Assembly (NCBI GenBank): GCA_035459965.1
Contig: DATHXC010000004.1
Span: 62,001 to 126,000 of the forward strand
Length of the DNA stretch: 64,000 nt
Source: DATHXC01 sp035459965
Lineage (GTDB): Bacteria > Pseudomonadota > Gammaproteobacteria > Burkholderiales > Methylophilaceae
Direction of reading: 5' to 3'
The notes under the pieces: generated by a model
Databases searched by the model: none
Seen by the model: only the letters and a program-made list of their open reading frames with translations
What the model was told of the DNA's origin: nothing
Shown here: piece by piece, positions 18,021 through 25,113 of the stretch
How the letters are laid out: every line of letters begins with the position of its first letter
Position numbering within the stretch: the stretch's first letter is position 1
Program-made: the position numbers and the translations under genes

Positions 18021-21000
18021 ATGAACAAACTTATCAGGATTATCTGCATACTTATGCTGTTTAGTAATTTCAGCTTAGCACAAGCTGCTACTAATCTTGC
18101 AGATAGGCCACTTTTCTCAAGCAGTTCGGTTACCGGTAACGTTGCACTAACATTGTCTGTGGAATTTCCAACAGCACTGGGCTCGGCATATACGAATGGG
18201 TATTCAAGTACCAATGTATATCTGGGCTATTTTGATTCAGATAAGTGCTATAACTACCATACAGAAGCTGACGTTAATAAGCATTATTTTGAACCAGTCA
18301 GTCTTGCCGCCAGCAGAGTTTGCGGGGGGCAATGGAGCGGCAATTTTCTGAACTGGGCGCTTACGCAAACTATCGATCCATTTCGCTCTGCGCTTACCGG
18401 TGGCTATCGTCGGGTAGATGAAGTTGGCCTTACTGTACTTGAAAAGGCATGGGCGTCTGGTCAGGGAGGTACTGTTGCAAATCCAACTATATCTAATAAT
18501 CCCACCTTGATTGCAGGTGCTACTCCATATAATTTTCTCGACTTTAAAATTAGAATTAATGGTCTAGGTAACAAGTTTTATTTCACTAGTACTGGAGATA
18601 ACAATAATCCTGGTGCAACGGGTGGGTTAATTTTAGATACCGCTATTCCAGCTCTACCCGCAGCCAATCGTGTCCATGAAATGTATGCACGTGTAAAGGT
18701 CTGTGTACCTGGATTGCTAGAAACAAACTGTACTTTATACAGTGGCAATTACAAACCTACAGGATTGATCCAGAAAAATGCTTTGAAGCTGAATTTCGCA
18801 GCGTTTGGTTATCTGAATGATCCAGGCAGGGCGCCAGTAGCCGTGAATGACGATAGAAACAGAAGGATTGATGGTGGTGTACTTCGTGCAAAGATGGCAC
18901 CTCTTGGGCCTATGAAATCAGTACCGGGATCTGCTGATGTAGTGAACTCTAATCCCGAATGGGATATCAACACTGGAATTTTTTCTGTAAATCCAGACTC
19001 AGTTGCATCAGCTGCTTCAGGTGTTACAAACAGTGGAGTAATAAATTATCTGAACAAATTTGGCCTGACTTCAGGTAGCTACAAGAAATACGACCCAGTG
19101 AGTGAGCTTTATTATACGGCTATTCGCTATTTCAAGAATCAGGGAAATGTACCTGCTTATACTAGTATGGCTGAGTATACAGCGGCTGAAAGAGCCGTTT
19201 TAATTGATGGCTTTCCGGTCATTACCAATTGGGATGATCCTGTCAAATATTCGTGCCAGTCAAACTTCATTATTGGTGTAGGTGATACGAATTCTCATGT
19301 GGATGGAAACTTGCCTGGTAGCACTACTCCGGGCATTCCATCTGCTGCTATGCCTGCTGAAGTATCAGGAGATACGACAGTAGATGCAAAAGTTGCAACA
19401 AATAGAGTGGGTAACATGCAAGGAATAGGGAATATTGGTGGCTATTACTCAGGCACCAACAACACCAGACTGATTGCAGGGCTGGCGTATGACTCTCATA
19501 CAGTTGATATGCGCCCAGATTTTACAGGTAGTCAAACTGTCACTACTTATTGGTTAGATGTACTCGAAAGCAATTTTGTGGGAAACAATCAGTATTTCCT
19601 TGCTACTAAATTCGGTGGTTTTGATGTGCCGGTTGGTTATGACCCTTACTCTGCTACAGTAACTCCATTAACCGTAGGGCAGTGGGACAAAAATGGAGAT
19701 GGCGATCCAGATAACTACTTCAGGGCGAACAACCCTGCGTTGATGATTGCTAATTTGGGTAAGGCCTTTGATGACATCCTTAAGAAAATTAGCGGTTCTT
19801 CGGGCGGTTTTGCTATTACAACCCCCTCAGTTGCTACTGGAGATATGAGCTTTGCTACCAGTTTTAAAGTAGATGGATGGACAGGGGACGTGATTGGCAA
19901 TAATCTTACTTACGCCTCAGATGGAAGCATCATCGAAACGCTGGCATGGAATGCCGTAGACAAATTGGAAACACAGGCAGCCTCAACTGGCTGGGATACT
20001 GCTCGCTCTATAGGAACATCTAACTGTGTAGCCCTGAGCGTTACTGATGGCACACAAACCTGCACTGGGGCACCATTTAGACTCGCGAGCTTAACTACTA
20101 ACGCAGTCAATCTGGGTGTAACTCCAGCAGATCAGCAGGCATTGCTAAACTTTCTTCGTGGCGATCGAAGTAATGCAGGTAGTCAAGGTTTGGCAATTTT
20201 CCGCGACAGAACGAAACTCCTTGGAGATATAGTGAATTCAAGAGTCACTGCTGTGGGCAAGCCTGAGGCACCATACACTGATTCATTTAACCCGGGATAT
20301 AGTACATTCAGGTCGTCTAAATCTAGTCGGGCCACAGTAGTCTATGTCGGCGCTAATGACGGGATGCTACATGCGTTTAGAGGTACATCCTCTGGCGGTA
20401 CAGAGTTGTTCGCATATGTCCCGAATGCTGCATACGCTGGTCCTAATGCTACCCCTGCTGATGATGGCTTGGCTGGCTTGGCAAAAACTGCGTACGTTCA
20501 TCACAATTATGTTGATGCTACACCAAGAGTTGTCGACGTAAACTTTGGCGGTGGTTCTAGTGATTGGCATTCGTTATTAGTAGGCGGTTTAGGAAAGGGC
20601 GGCAAATCCTATTACGCAATTGATGTAACAAATCCGGCTACGCTGAACAGCGAAAATAATCTGGCAGCGGCGGTAAAGTGGGAGTTTACTCATAAGCATA
20701 TGGGCTATACGTATGGTCGCCCACTTATGGTAAAAACTGCAAAGTATGGCTGGGTAGTGATTCTAACTTCTGGATATAACAATGATGATGGACAGGGGTA
20801 TTTCTTCATTGTGAATCCTGAAACAGGTGTTTTGCTAGAAACAATTTCTACGGGTGAAGGCTCTGTGGCAAGCGAAGCGGGCTTGGCGCATGTGAACGCG
20901 TTTGTAACAGATTTCCGCAGTTTTATTGCTGATGCTATTTATGCAGGTGATTTAAGGGGAAATGTGTGGCGGGTCGATTTAACTGGAACTTCTGGTAATT

Positions 21001-21707
21001 ATCCAGCCCCTGTAAAAATTGCCAGCTTGACGTCAGGCGGCAATCCACAGCCAGTGACTACTCCTCCTATCATAGAGGTTGATCAAAGCACTTCTAAGCG
21101 CTATGTTTTTGTTGGTACCGGTAGATTGCTTGCAGACTCAGATGTTGCGAGTACTCAGCAACAGACGTTCTACGCGATCAATGATGGTACACAGAGTACT
21201 TTGTTTACATCGGCAACGTTGCCAAGCGGAGTTAGCTTCCCTATTACAAAAACTAACTTGAATAATCTTACTAATAACCCAAATGGCTTAGGAACGAGCC
21301 CTGCAAACCCTTCTGGCTATTATATTGATTTAGGTTATGGTACTAACGGCGTGGGCTACCGTGTCAATATTCCAATGGTAAGTGGTGCGGGTGTGATTGT
21401 GTTTGCCGCTAATTTAACTGGTGGTGATGAGTGTACGCCTTCTGGTAGCAACCAAATTTATGCAGTTACTTACGGATCGGGTAGGTCAGTGTTATCCAGC
21501 AATAATGTGCCTATAAGAAGTGTTAGTGGTAGTGGCCTTGCTGTAAGTCTTACTGGATATACCACGACTCTACCAGGCGGCGAACCGGGGAAGCAGATTA
21601 TTACTGTATGTAATGCTGAAGGTACTTGTACACCGATTGAACTCAATACTGCGGGATCAAGCGGCTTTACGCCACTTAACTGGCGAGAGTTACCCTCGGC
21701 AGAATAA
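18021..21707 (+). CDS. pilY1: Type IV pilus tip protein PilY1
   Basis: 1228 residues from ATG 18021, which gives a normal signal peptide (MNKLIRIICILMLFSNFSLAQA) and has GGAG in front; the ORF itself opens 33 bases earlier. The C-terminal half is the PilY1 beta-propeller (VYVGANDGMLHAFRG, LLVGGLGKGGKSYYAIDVTNP, IYAGDLRGNVWRVDLTG). An EF-hand-like loop DKNGDGDPD lies at residues 556-564, before the propeller. I see no clear von Willebrand A domain in the N-terminal half, unlike Pseudomonas PilY1. PilY1 is needed for pilus extension and adhesion. Codon use looks AT-richer than in neighbouring housekeeping genes. Confidence 0.92.
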   Translation: MNKLIRIICILMLFSNFSLAQAATNLADRPLFSSSSVTGNVALTLSVEFPTALGSAYTNGYSSTNVYLGYFDSDKCYNYHTEADVNKHYFEPVSLAASRVCGGQWSGNFLNWALTQTIDPFRSALTGGYRRVDEVGLTVLEKAWASGQGGTVANPTISNNPTLIAGATPYNFLDFKIRINGLGNKFYFTSTGDNNNPGATGGLILDTAIPALPAANRVHEMYARVKVCVPGLLETNCTLYSGNYKPTGLIQKNALKLNFAAFGYLNDPGRAPVAVNDDRNRRIDGGVLRAKMAPLGPMKSVPGSADVVNSNPEWDINTGIFSVNPDSVASAASGVTNSGVINYLNKFGLTSGSYKKYDPVSELYYTAIRYFKNQGNVPAYTSMAEYTAAERAVLIDGFPVITNWDDPVKYSCQSNFIIGVGDTNSHVDGNLPGSTTPGIPSAAMPAEVSGDTTVDAKVATNRVGNMQGIGNIGGYYSGTNNTRLIAGLAYDSHTVDMRPDFTGSQTVTTYWLDVLESNFVGNNQYFLATKFGGFDVPVGYDPYSATVTPLTVGQWDKNGDGDPDNYFRANNPALMIANLGKAFDDILKKISGSSGGFAITTPSVATGDMSFATSFKVDGWTGDVIGNNLTYASDGSIIETLAWNAVDKLETQAASTGWDTARSIGTSNCVALSVTDGTQTCTGAPFRLASLTTNAVNLGVTPADQQALLNFLRGDRSNAGSQGLAIFRDRTKLLGDIVNSRVTAVGKPEAPYTDSFNPGYSTFRSSKSSRATVVYVGANDGMLHAFRGTSSGGTELFAYVPNAAYAGPNATPADDGLAGLAKTAYVHHNYVDATPRVVDVNFGGGSSDWHSLLVGGLGKGGKSYYAIDVTNPATLNSENNLAAAVKWEFTHKHMGYTYGRPLMVKTAKYGWVVILTSGYNNDDGQGYFFIVNPETGVLLETISTGEGSVASEAGLAHVNAFVTDFRSFIADAIYAGDLRGNVWRVDLTGTSGNYPAPVKIASLTSGGNPQPVTTPPIIEVDQSTSKRYVFVGTGRLLADSDVASTQQQTFYAINDGTQSTLFTSATLPSGVSFPITKTNLNNLTNNPNGLGTSPANPSGYYIDLGYGTNGVGYRVNIPMVSGAGVIVFAANLTGGDECTPSGSNQIYAVTYGSGRSVLSSNNVPIRSVSGSGLAVSLTGYTTTLPGGEPGKQIITVCNAEGTCTPIELNTAGSSGFTPLNWRELPSAE

Positions 21708-21711
21708 AATA

Positions 21712-21746
21712 TAAGGGGGGTGCGATATTTACCATCATCCCCCTTA
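21712..21746 (+). other. Intra-operon hairpin between pilY1 and the TonB-like gene
   Basis: TAAGGGGG and CCCCCTTA, about 20 bases apart, with no T-run afterwards. More likely an mRNA-stability or processing stem than a terminator. Confidence 0.45.
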
Positions 21747-21757
21747 AGAGTGCTCTC

Positions 21758-22336
21758 ATGCGATTACTGTTAGCATTAGTATTTTCTATATTGATCCATA
21801 GTTACCTATTTTTATGGTCACCTGATATAAACCTGATTCATAAAAGTTACTCATCCGACTACATCATGCATGTATCACTGGAGCCTAATGAGCAGATAGG
21901 CTCGCATAAGCATTCTTTGCAGTCTGCTGCTATCAGCAAGCCCTTGCCCATGGATTCAAACGCGGCTTCAAGCTCTTTCAAGAATAAGCAACCAGAACAT
22001 CCAATAGTAGAAAATCAATCTAAAGATAGTTCGTTTGATGGCTATTTTTCAACAAGAGATATAGAGCGTAAAGCTTTGCCTGTAAGCAATATTGATCTTT
22101 CAATGCTAAGTAAGGAGTTTATTTCTGGATTACCAATTCGCCTAAGGCTTTATATCAGTGCATCAGGCAGAGTAGCAAAAATTGATAAGCTCGAAGTTTT
22201 GCCTCAGGATGAAGAGTTTGCATTGAGTATAGAAGATTTACTATATCAAACTACATTTTTGGCAGCTAAAAAAGATGGCTTGGATGTTCCCTCTTACCAA
22301 GATATAGAGTTTAGCTTTAGTGCGTTACCTAAATAA
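21758..22336 (+). CDS. TonB-like protein at the end of the pilus operon
   Basis: 192 residues: an uncleaved-type N-terminal membrane anchor (MRLLLALVFSILIHSYLFLWS), a polar linker (about 30-110) and a C-terminal region (LPIRLRLYISASGRVAKIDKLEVLPQDEEFALSIEDLLYQTTF) that has the beta-alpha pattern of a TonB C-terminal domain. It begins 50 bp after pilY1 on the same strand and ends against gshB on the other strand. No exbB/exbD is nearby, so energy transduction in the classical sense is doubtful; it may be a pilus-associated periplasmic protein. Only the fold is suggested. Confidence 0.55.
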   Translation: MRLLLALVFSILIHSYLFLWSPDINLIHKSYSSDYIMHVSLEPNEQIGSHKHSLQSAAISKPLPMDSNAASSSFKNKQPEHPIVENQSKDSSFDGYFSTRDIERKALPVSNIDLSMLSKEFISGLPIRLRLYISASGRVAKIDKLEVLPQDEEFALSIEDLLYQTTFLAAKKDGLDVPSYQDIEFSFSALPK

Positions 22337-22357
22337 ATGTTAACCTTCTATCCAAGC

Positions 22358-23290
22358 TTATTTTTCTAGTGCATTCATAAACACTTTTGCCGGATAGCAG
22401 TCCGTCTGTGCTGCTATCTCTACCATACCAGTAGGGCTGGTAACGTTGATTTCAGTAAGGTGTTCACCAATTACATCCAACCCTACCAAAAATAATCCAT
22501 GATACTTTAATACTTTGCCTACTGTCGTGGCAATTTCGCGATCACGTTCAGTTAGTAGCTGCGCTACACCTGTACCGCCTGCTGCTAGATTACCTCGAGT
22601 CTCCCCGGCTTTGGGGATACGTGCCAGGCTGTAAGGTAGCGGTTCACCATCAATCACGATGATGCGCTTATCGCCTTGCTTGATCGCAGGTAAATAGCGT
22701 TGTGCCATGACTGTACACTGCTCGAACTCGGTGATGGTTTCAAGAATTACGCTGATATTGGGGTCCTGAGTAGTCAGCCTGAAAATACTGCTGCCGCCCA
22801 TGCCATCGAGTGGTTTGACAACGATGTCGCCATGTACCGTTAAAAAATCCCGGATACGTTGATTATCACGAGTGACCAAAAATTCTGGTGCAAATTGCGG
22901 AAACCGCGCTACTGACAGCTTCTCGTTCCAGCTGCGAACAGATGCAGGATTGTTAAGGACTTTTGCCCCTTGCTGCACAGCTAGCTCGAGTAAATAAGTG
23001 CTGTACAGGTACTCATTATCAAAAGGTGGATCCTTCCGCATTAGTACTACATCAAAAGTTTCAGGCAAAGTCTCAGCTGACTCCCCTAGCTCGTACCAGT
23101 TGCTCTTGTCATCAGTAAAATGAAACGGTTTTACCAGCAAACGAACTTGGTCATGGCGCAAAAATAAATCACCCTGCATCGAAACGAACAAGTCGTGCCC
23201 ACGGCTGGCCGCTTCGCGCATGATGGCGATGCTGGTGTCTTTATAACTTTTCAGGCTTTCCAGGGGGTCAAGTATGAATACCAGGCGCAT
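22358..23290 (-). CDS. gshB: Glutathione synthetase GshB
   Basis: 310 residues. It joins gamma-glutamylcysteine and glycine using ATP. The prokaryotic GshB signatures are seen: FILDPLESLKSYKDTSIAIMREA at the N-terminus, LMRKDPPFDNEYLYSTYLLE, IVVKPLDGMGGSSIFR (ATP-grasp loop), RIIVIDGEPLPYSLARIPK and EINVTSPTGMVEIA. Length normal. It lies 2 bp after gshA, so the glutathione pathway is one operon. Glutathione also takes part in formaldehyde detoxification in many bacteria. Confidence 0.97.
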   Translation of the reverse strand: MRLVFILDPLESLKSYKDTSIAIMREAASRGHDLFVSMQGDLFLRHDQVRLLVKPFHFTDDKSNWYELGESAETLPETFDVVLMRKDPPFDNEYLYSTYLLELAVQQGAKVLNNPASVRSWNEKLSVARFPQFAPEFLVTRDNQRIRDFLTVHGDIVVKPLDGMGGSSIFRLTTQDPNISVILETITEFEQCTVMAQRYLPAIKQGDKRIIVIDGEPLPYSLARIPKAGETRGNLAAGGTGVAQLLTERDREIATTVGKVLKYHGLFLVGLDVIGEHLTEINVTSPTGMVEIAAQTDCYPAKVFMNALEK

Positions 23291-23292
23291 GG

Positions 23293-24570
23293 TTATTGAT
23301 CCGGATCGTTTTCTTGCAGCTCTACCGCTGCGGCCAGTAATGCCAAGCGTGCCACTACGCCGTATGCATAAAAGCGGTTAGGGGCCTCGTCGGGCGTGCC
23401 TGCACAGTTTGGCGTTGAACATGGCGTATCAAAAGCTAATGGTACAAATTGCATGCCCGGTGCATTGAGGTTCTCATCAATGGCCCGGCTGGTGTGTACT
23501 CGATAAAACCCGCCAACGACGAAATGATCCATCATATACACCACAGGTTCGGCGACTGCATCGTTAATATTTTCGAAGGTATAAACACCCTCCTGAATAA
23601 TGACATCACTGACCTGCAAGCCCTCTTTTACCACCGCCATTTTATTGCGTTGCTTGCGATTTAGGTCACGTACATCATCAGGGCTTTTGACTGTCATAAT
23701 TCCCATGCCATAAGTGCCGGCATCAGCCTTGACGATGAGAAAAGGTGCTTGCTCAACGCCATACTCGTCGTATTTGATTTTGATTTTTGCCAGTAAAGTT
23801 TCTACTTTGCTGGCCAATTCTTCTTCACCGATGCGGGCATGGAAATCAATGCCGCTGGCTGAGTCAAAATAAGGGTTCAGCAACCATTCATCTATGCCTA
23901 TTAGTGCTGCAAATTCACTCGCCACCTTATTGTAGGCAGCAAAATGCTGGGATTTACGGCGTGTCGCCCAGCCAGCATGTAATGGCGGAATAAGTGTTTG
24001 CTCAAGGTTTTTCAGGATATCTGGCACACCGCCAGAGAGGTCATTGTTGAGTAGCACGGCACAGCTATCAAAATTATCTAGTACCAGTCGGTTGCCAACA
24101 CGTTTTACCGGCTCCAACAAAATGCTATAGCCATCGTGCGTTTCCAGCGAGGTTGGCACAATTATTTCAGGCGAGATGCTCCCGATACGTACCTCTAACC
24201 CTGCCTGCCTGAGAATATTGACCAGCGCACCTACGTTACGCAGATAGAAGGTGTTACGCGTGTGATTTTCCGGGATCACCAGAAGGCGTCGTGCCTCCGG
24301 GCAGATTTTTTCTATCGCCGTCATGGTGGCTTGCACACATAATGGCATGAAATCGGGATTAAGGTTGTTGAACCCACCTGGGAATAAATTGGTATCCACG
24401 GGCGCAAGTTTAAATCCAGCATTGCGTAAATCTACAGAGGCATAAAATGGCGCGCCATACTCCAGCCACTTCGTACGAAACCAATGTTCTACATTAGGCA
24501 TCGCTGCCAGCATACGTTTTTCAAGGGATAGTAGCGGGCCATTTAAAGCAGTTGTCAGGTGAGGAACCAT
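23293..24570 (-). CDS. gshA: Glutamate-cysteine ligase GshA (proteobacterial type)
   Basis: 425 residues from ATG 24570 (MVPHLTTALNGPLLSLEKRM), the start usual for this family. The frame is open to an earlier ATG at 24618, but a TAGAAT hexamer a few bases upstream of that ATG looks like a -10 element, which would put the transcript start too close to it. Features: DTNLFPGGFNNLNPDF, PENHTRNTFYLRN, KADAGTYGMGIMTVKSPDD and MDHFVVGGFYRVHT. This is the class found in beta- and some gammaproteobacteria, unrelated in sequence to E. coli GshA. It forms an operon with gshB. Confidence 0.92.
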   Translation of the reverse strand: MVPHLTTALNGPLLSLEKRMLAAMPNVEHWFRTKWLEYGAPFYASVDLRNAGFKLAPVDTNLFPGGFNNLNPDFMPLCVQATMTAIEKICPEARRLLVIPENHTRNTFYLRNVGALVNILRQAGLEVRIGSISPEIIVPTSLETHDGYSILLEPVKRVGNRLVLDNFDSCAVLLNNDLSGGVPDILKNLEQTLIPPLHAGWATRRKSQHFAAYNKVASEFAALIGIDEWLLNPYFDSASGIDFHARIGEEELASKVETLLAKIKIKYDEYGVEQAPFLIVKADAGTYGMGIMTVKSPDDVRDLNRKQRNKMAVVKEGLQVSDVIIQEGVYTFENINDAVAEPVVYMMDHFVVGGFYRVHTSRAIDENLNAPGMQFVPLAFDTPCSTPNCAGTPDEAPNRFYAYGVVARLALLAAAVELQENDPDQ

Positions 24571-24688
24571 AGTTTTATTTGCAGTATCAATAAGTCTGTT
24601 GGATGTAAATGGGGGCATGCTTGCGATTCTAGCTTACTTGCCGTGAAACGGGAAAATAAAGGCATGTTAGCAAGCAAAAACGACAGGC

Positions 24689-24789
24689 AAAAAAAAGGAC
24701 GCAGGCGCGTCCTAAGAGGAGGAGATAATGCATGGGAACCGAGCAGTAACATGTTCTTAGTCTCGCGACTTGGAGCAAATCATTGCCTG
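24689..24789 (-). ncRNA. Candidate nitrogen-regulated small RNA (about 100 nt)
   Basis: Read on the minus strand, a predicted start at about 24789 (12 bases after the GC of a sigma-54 -12 element) is followed by about 75 bases without a plausible ORF. Then come the stretch UCUCCUCCUCUU and a strong intrinsic terminator: GGACGC, loop GCCU, GCGUCC, eight U (24712-24689). The C/U stretch lies just before the terminator stem, probably unpaired, and is complementary to Shine-Dalgarno sequences, a frequent feature of regulatory sRNAs. The unit lies between amtB and gshA with its own promoter and enhancer-like site. It matches no RNA family I recognise. Targets are unknown. Existence is inferred from the promoter-terminator pair. 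Confidence 0.65.
24697..24712 (-). terminator. Intrinsic terminator of the candidate sRNA
   Basis: Six-bp all-strong-end stem GGACGC/GCGTCC with a 4-base loop and, on the minus strand, eight T (plus-strand A run 24689-24696). No annotated minus-strand gene upstream needs it, because amtB has its own terminator at 25050-25077. Confidence 0.85.
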
Positions 24790-24799
24790 CTAGTATATT

Positions 24800-24815
24800 A
24801 GCAATAGTTGTGCCA
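24800..24815 (-). promoter_or_regulatory. Sigma-54 promoter of the candidate sRNA
   Basis: Minus strand TGGCACAACTATTGCT: TGGCAC, 5 bases, TTGCT. GG and GC are exactly 10 bases apart, as sigma-54 requires. It differs from the consensus YTGGCACG-N4-TTGCW at only one less-conserved base. Confidence 0.75.
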
Positions 24816-24910
24816 ACTACATGCAGCTAGATAGAGCGCGGTTTCCCTGAGTGTTCAGGCAAATTTCTATGAATCAAGGCCAAATTGAGCTGAATAATTG
24901 GTGCATAGGC

Positions 24911-24925
24911 GCACTTTAGTTGTGC
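24911..24925. promoter_or_regulatory. NtrC-type dyad upstream of the candidate sRNA
   Basis: GCAC-TTTAGTT-GTGC, the GCAC-N7-GTGC dyad of enteric NtrC sites. Its centre is about 129 bp upstream of the predicted sRNA start, a normal enhancer distance. A half-matching second site (GCTA-N7-GTGC) lies at 24927-24941. Confidence 0.65.
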
Positions 24926-25049
24926 AGCTAAAGTGTTGTGCAAATCAAAAGTTGTGTGGTGAAAGAGTTGAGCAAGTTGCAGTTGATCAAAAGCTCAATG
25001 AAAGAGTTGCGTCTTAGATTTCCAGGCTGCTCGATATATCAGCCATAAA

Positions 25050-25077
25050 AAAAGCGGACATTCACATGTCCGCTTTT
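25050..25077 (-). terminator. Terminator of the porin-glnK-amtB operon
   Basis: AAAAGCGGACA, loop, TGTCCGCTTTT followed by further T on the minus strand, 37 bp after the amtB stop. Confidence 0.88.
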
Positions 25078-25113
25078 CTACATCAGGCTTAAGCCGCCTG
25101 ATTAACACCCATA

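Larger units (their letters stand above)
24619..25113. other. 495-bp gap between gshA and amtB: sRNA locus and terminator
   Basis: The only gene-free stretch over 300 bp. It holds, from right to left on the minus strand, the amtB terminator (25050-25077), an NtrC-like dyad (24911-24925), a sigma-54 promoter (24800-24815), a candidate sRNA (24689-24789) and the presumed gshA promoter region. No credible protein ORF is seen on either strand. Confidence 0.7.

Noticed and set aside
24555..24752. 65-codon minus-strand ORF that starts inside the candidate sRNA
   Set aside because: It reads through the intrinsic terminator and overlaps the gshA start in another frame; no ribosome site and a Leu/Ser-rich random-looking translation.
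24728..24760. 10-codon plus-strand ORF with a strong AGGAGGA site
   Set aside because: No promoter or terminator on the plus strand; the ribosome-like site is simply the complement of the sRNA's C/U stretch.
24901..24914. GTGC-N6-GCAC everted repeat as an NtrC site
   Set aside because: Half-sites are in the wrong order for NtrC; only the overlapping GCAC-N7-GTGC dyad at 24911-24925 was kept.
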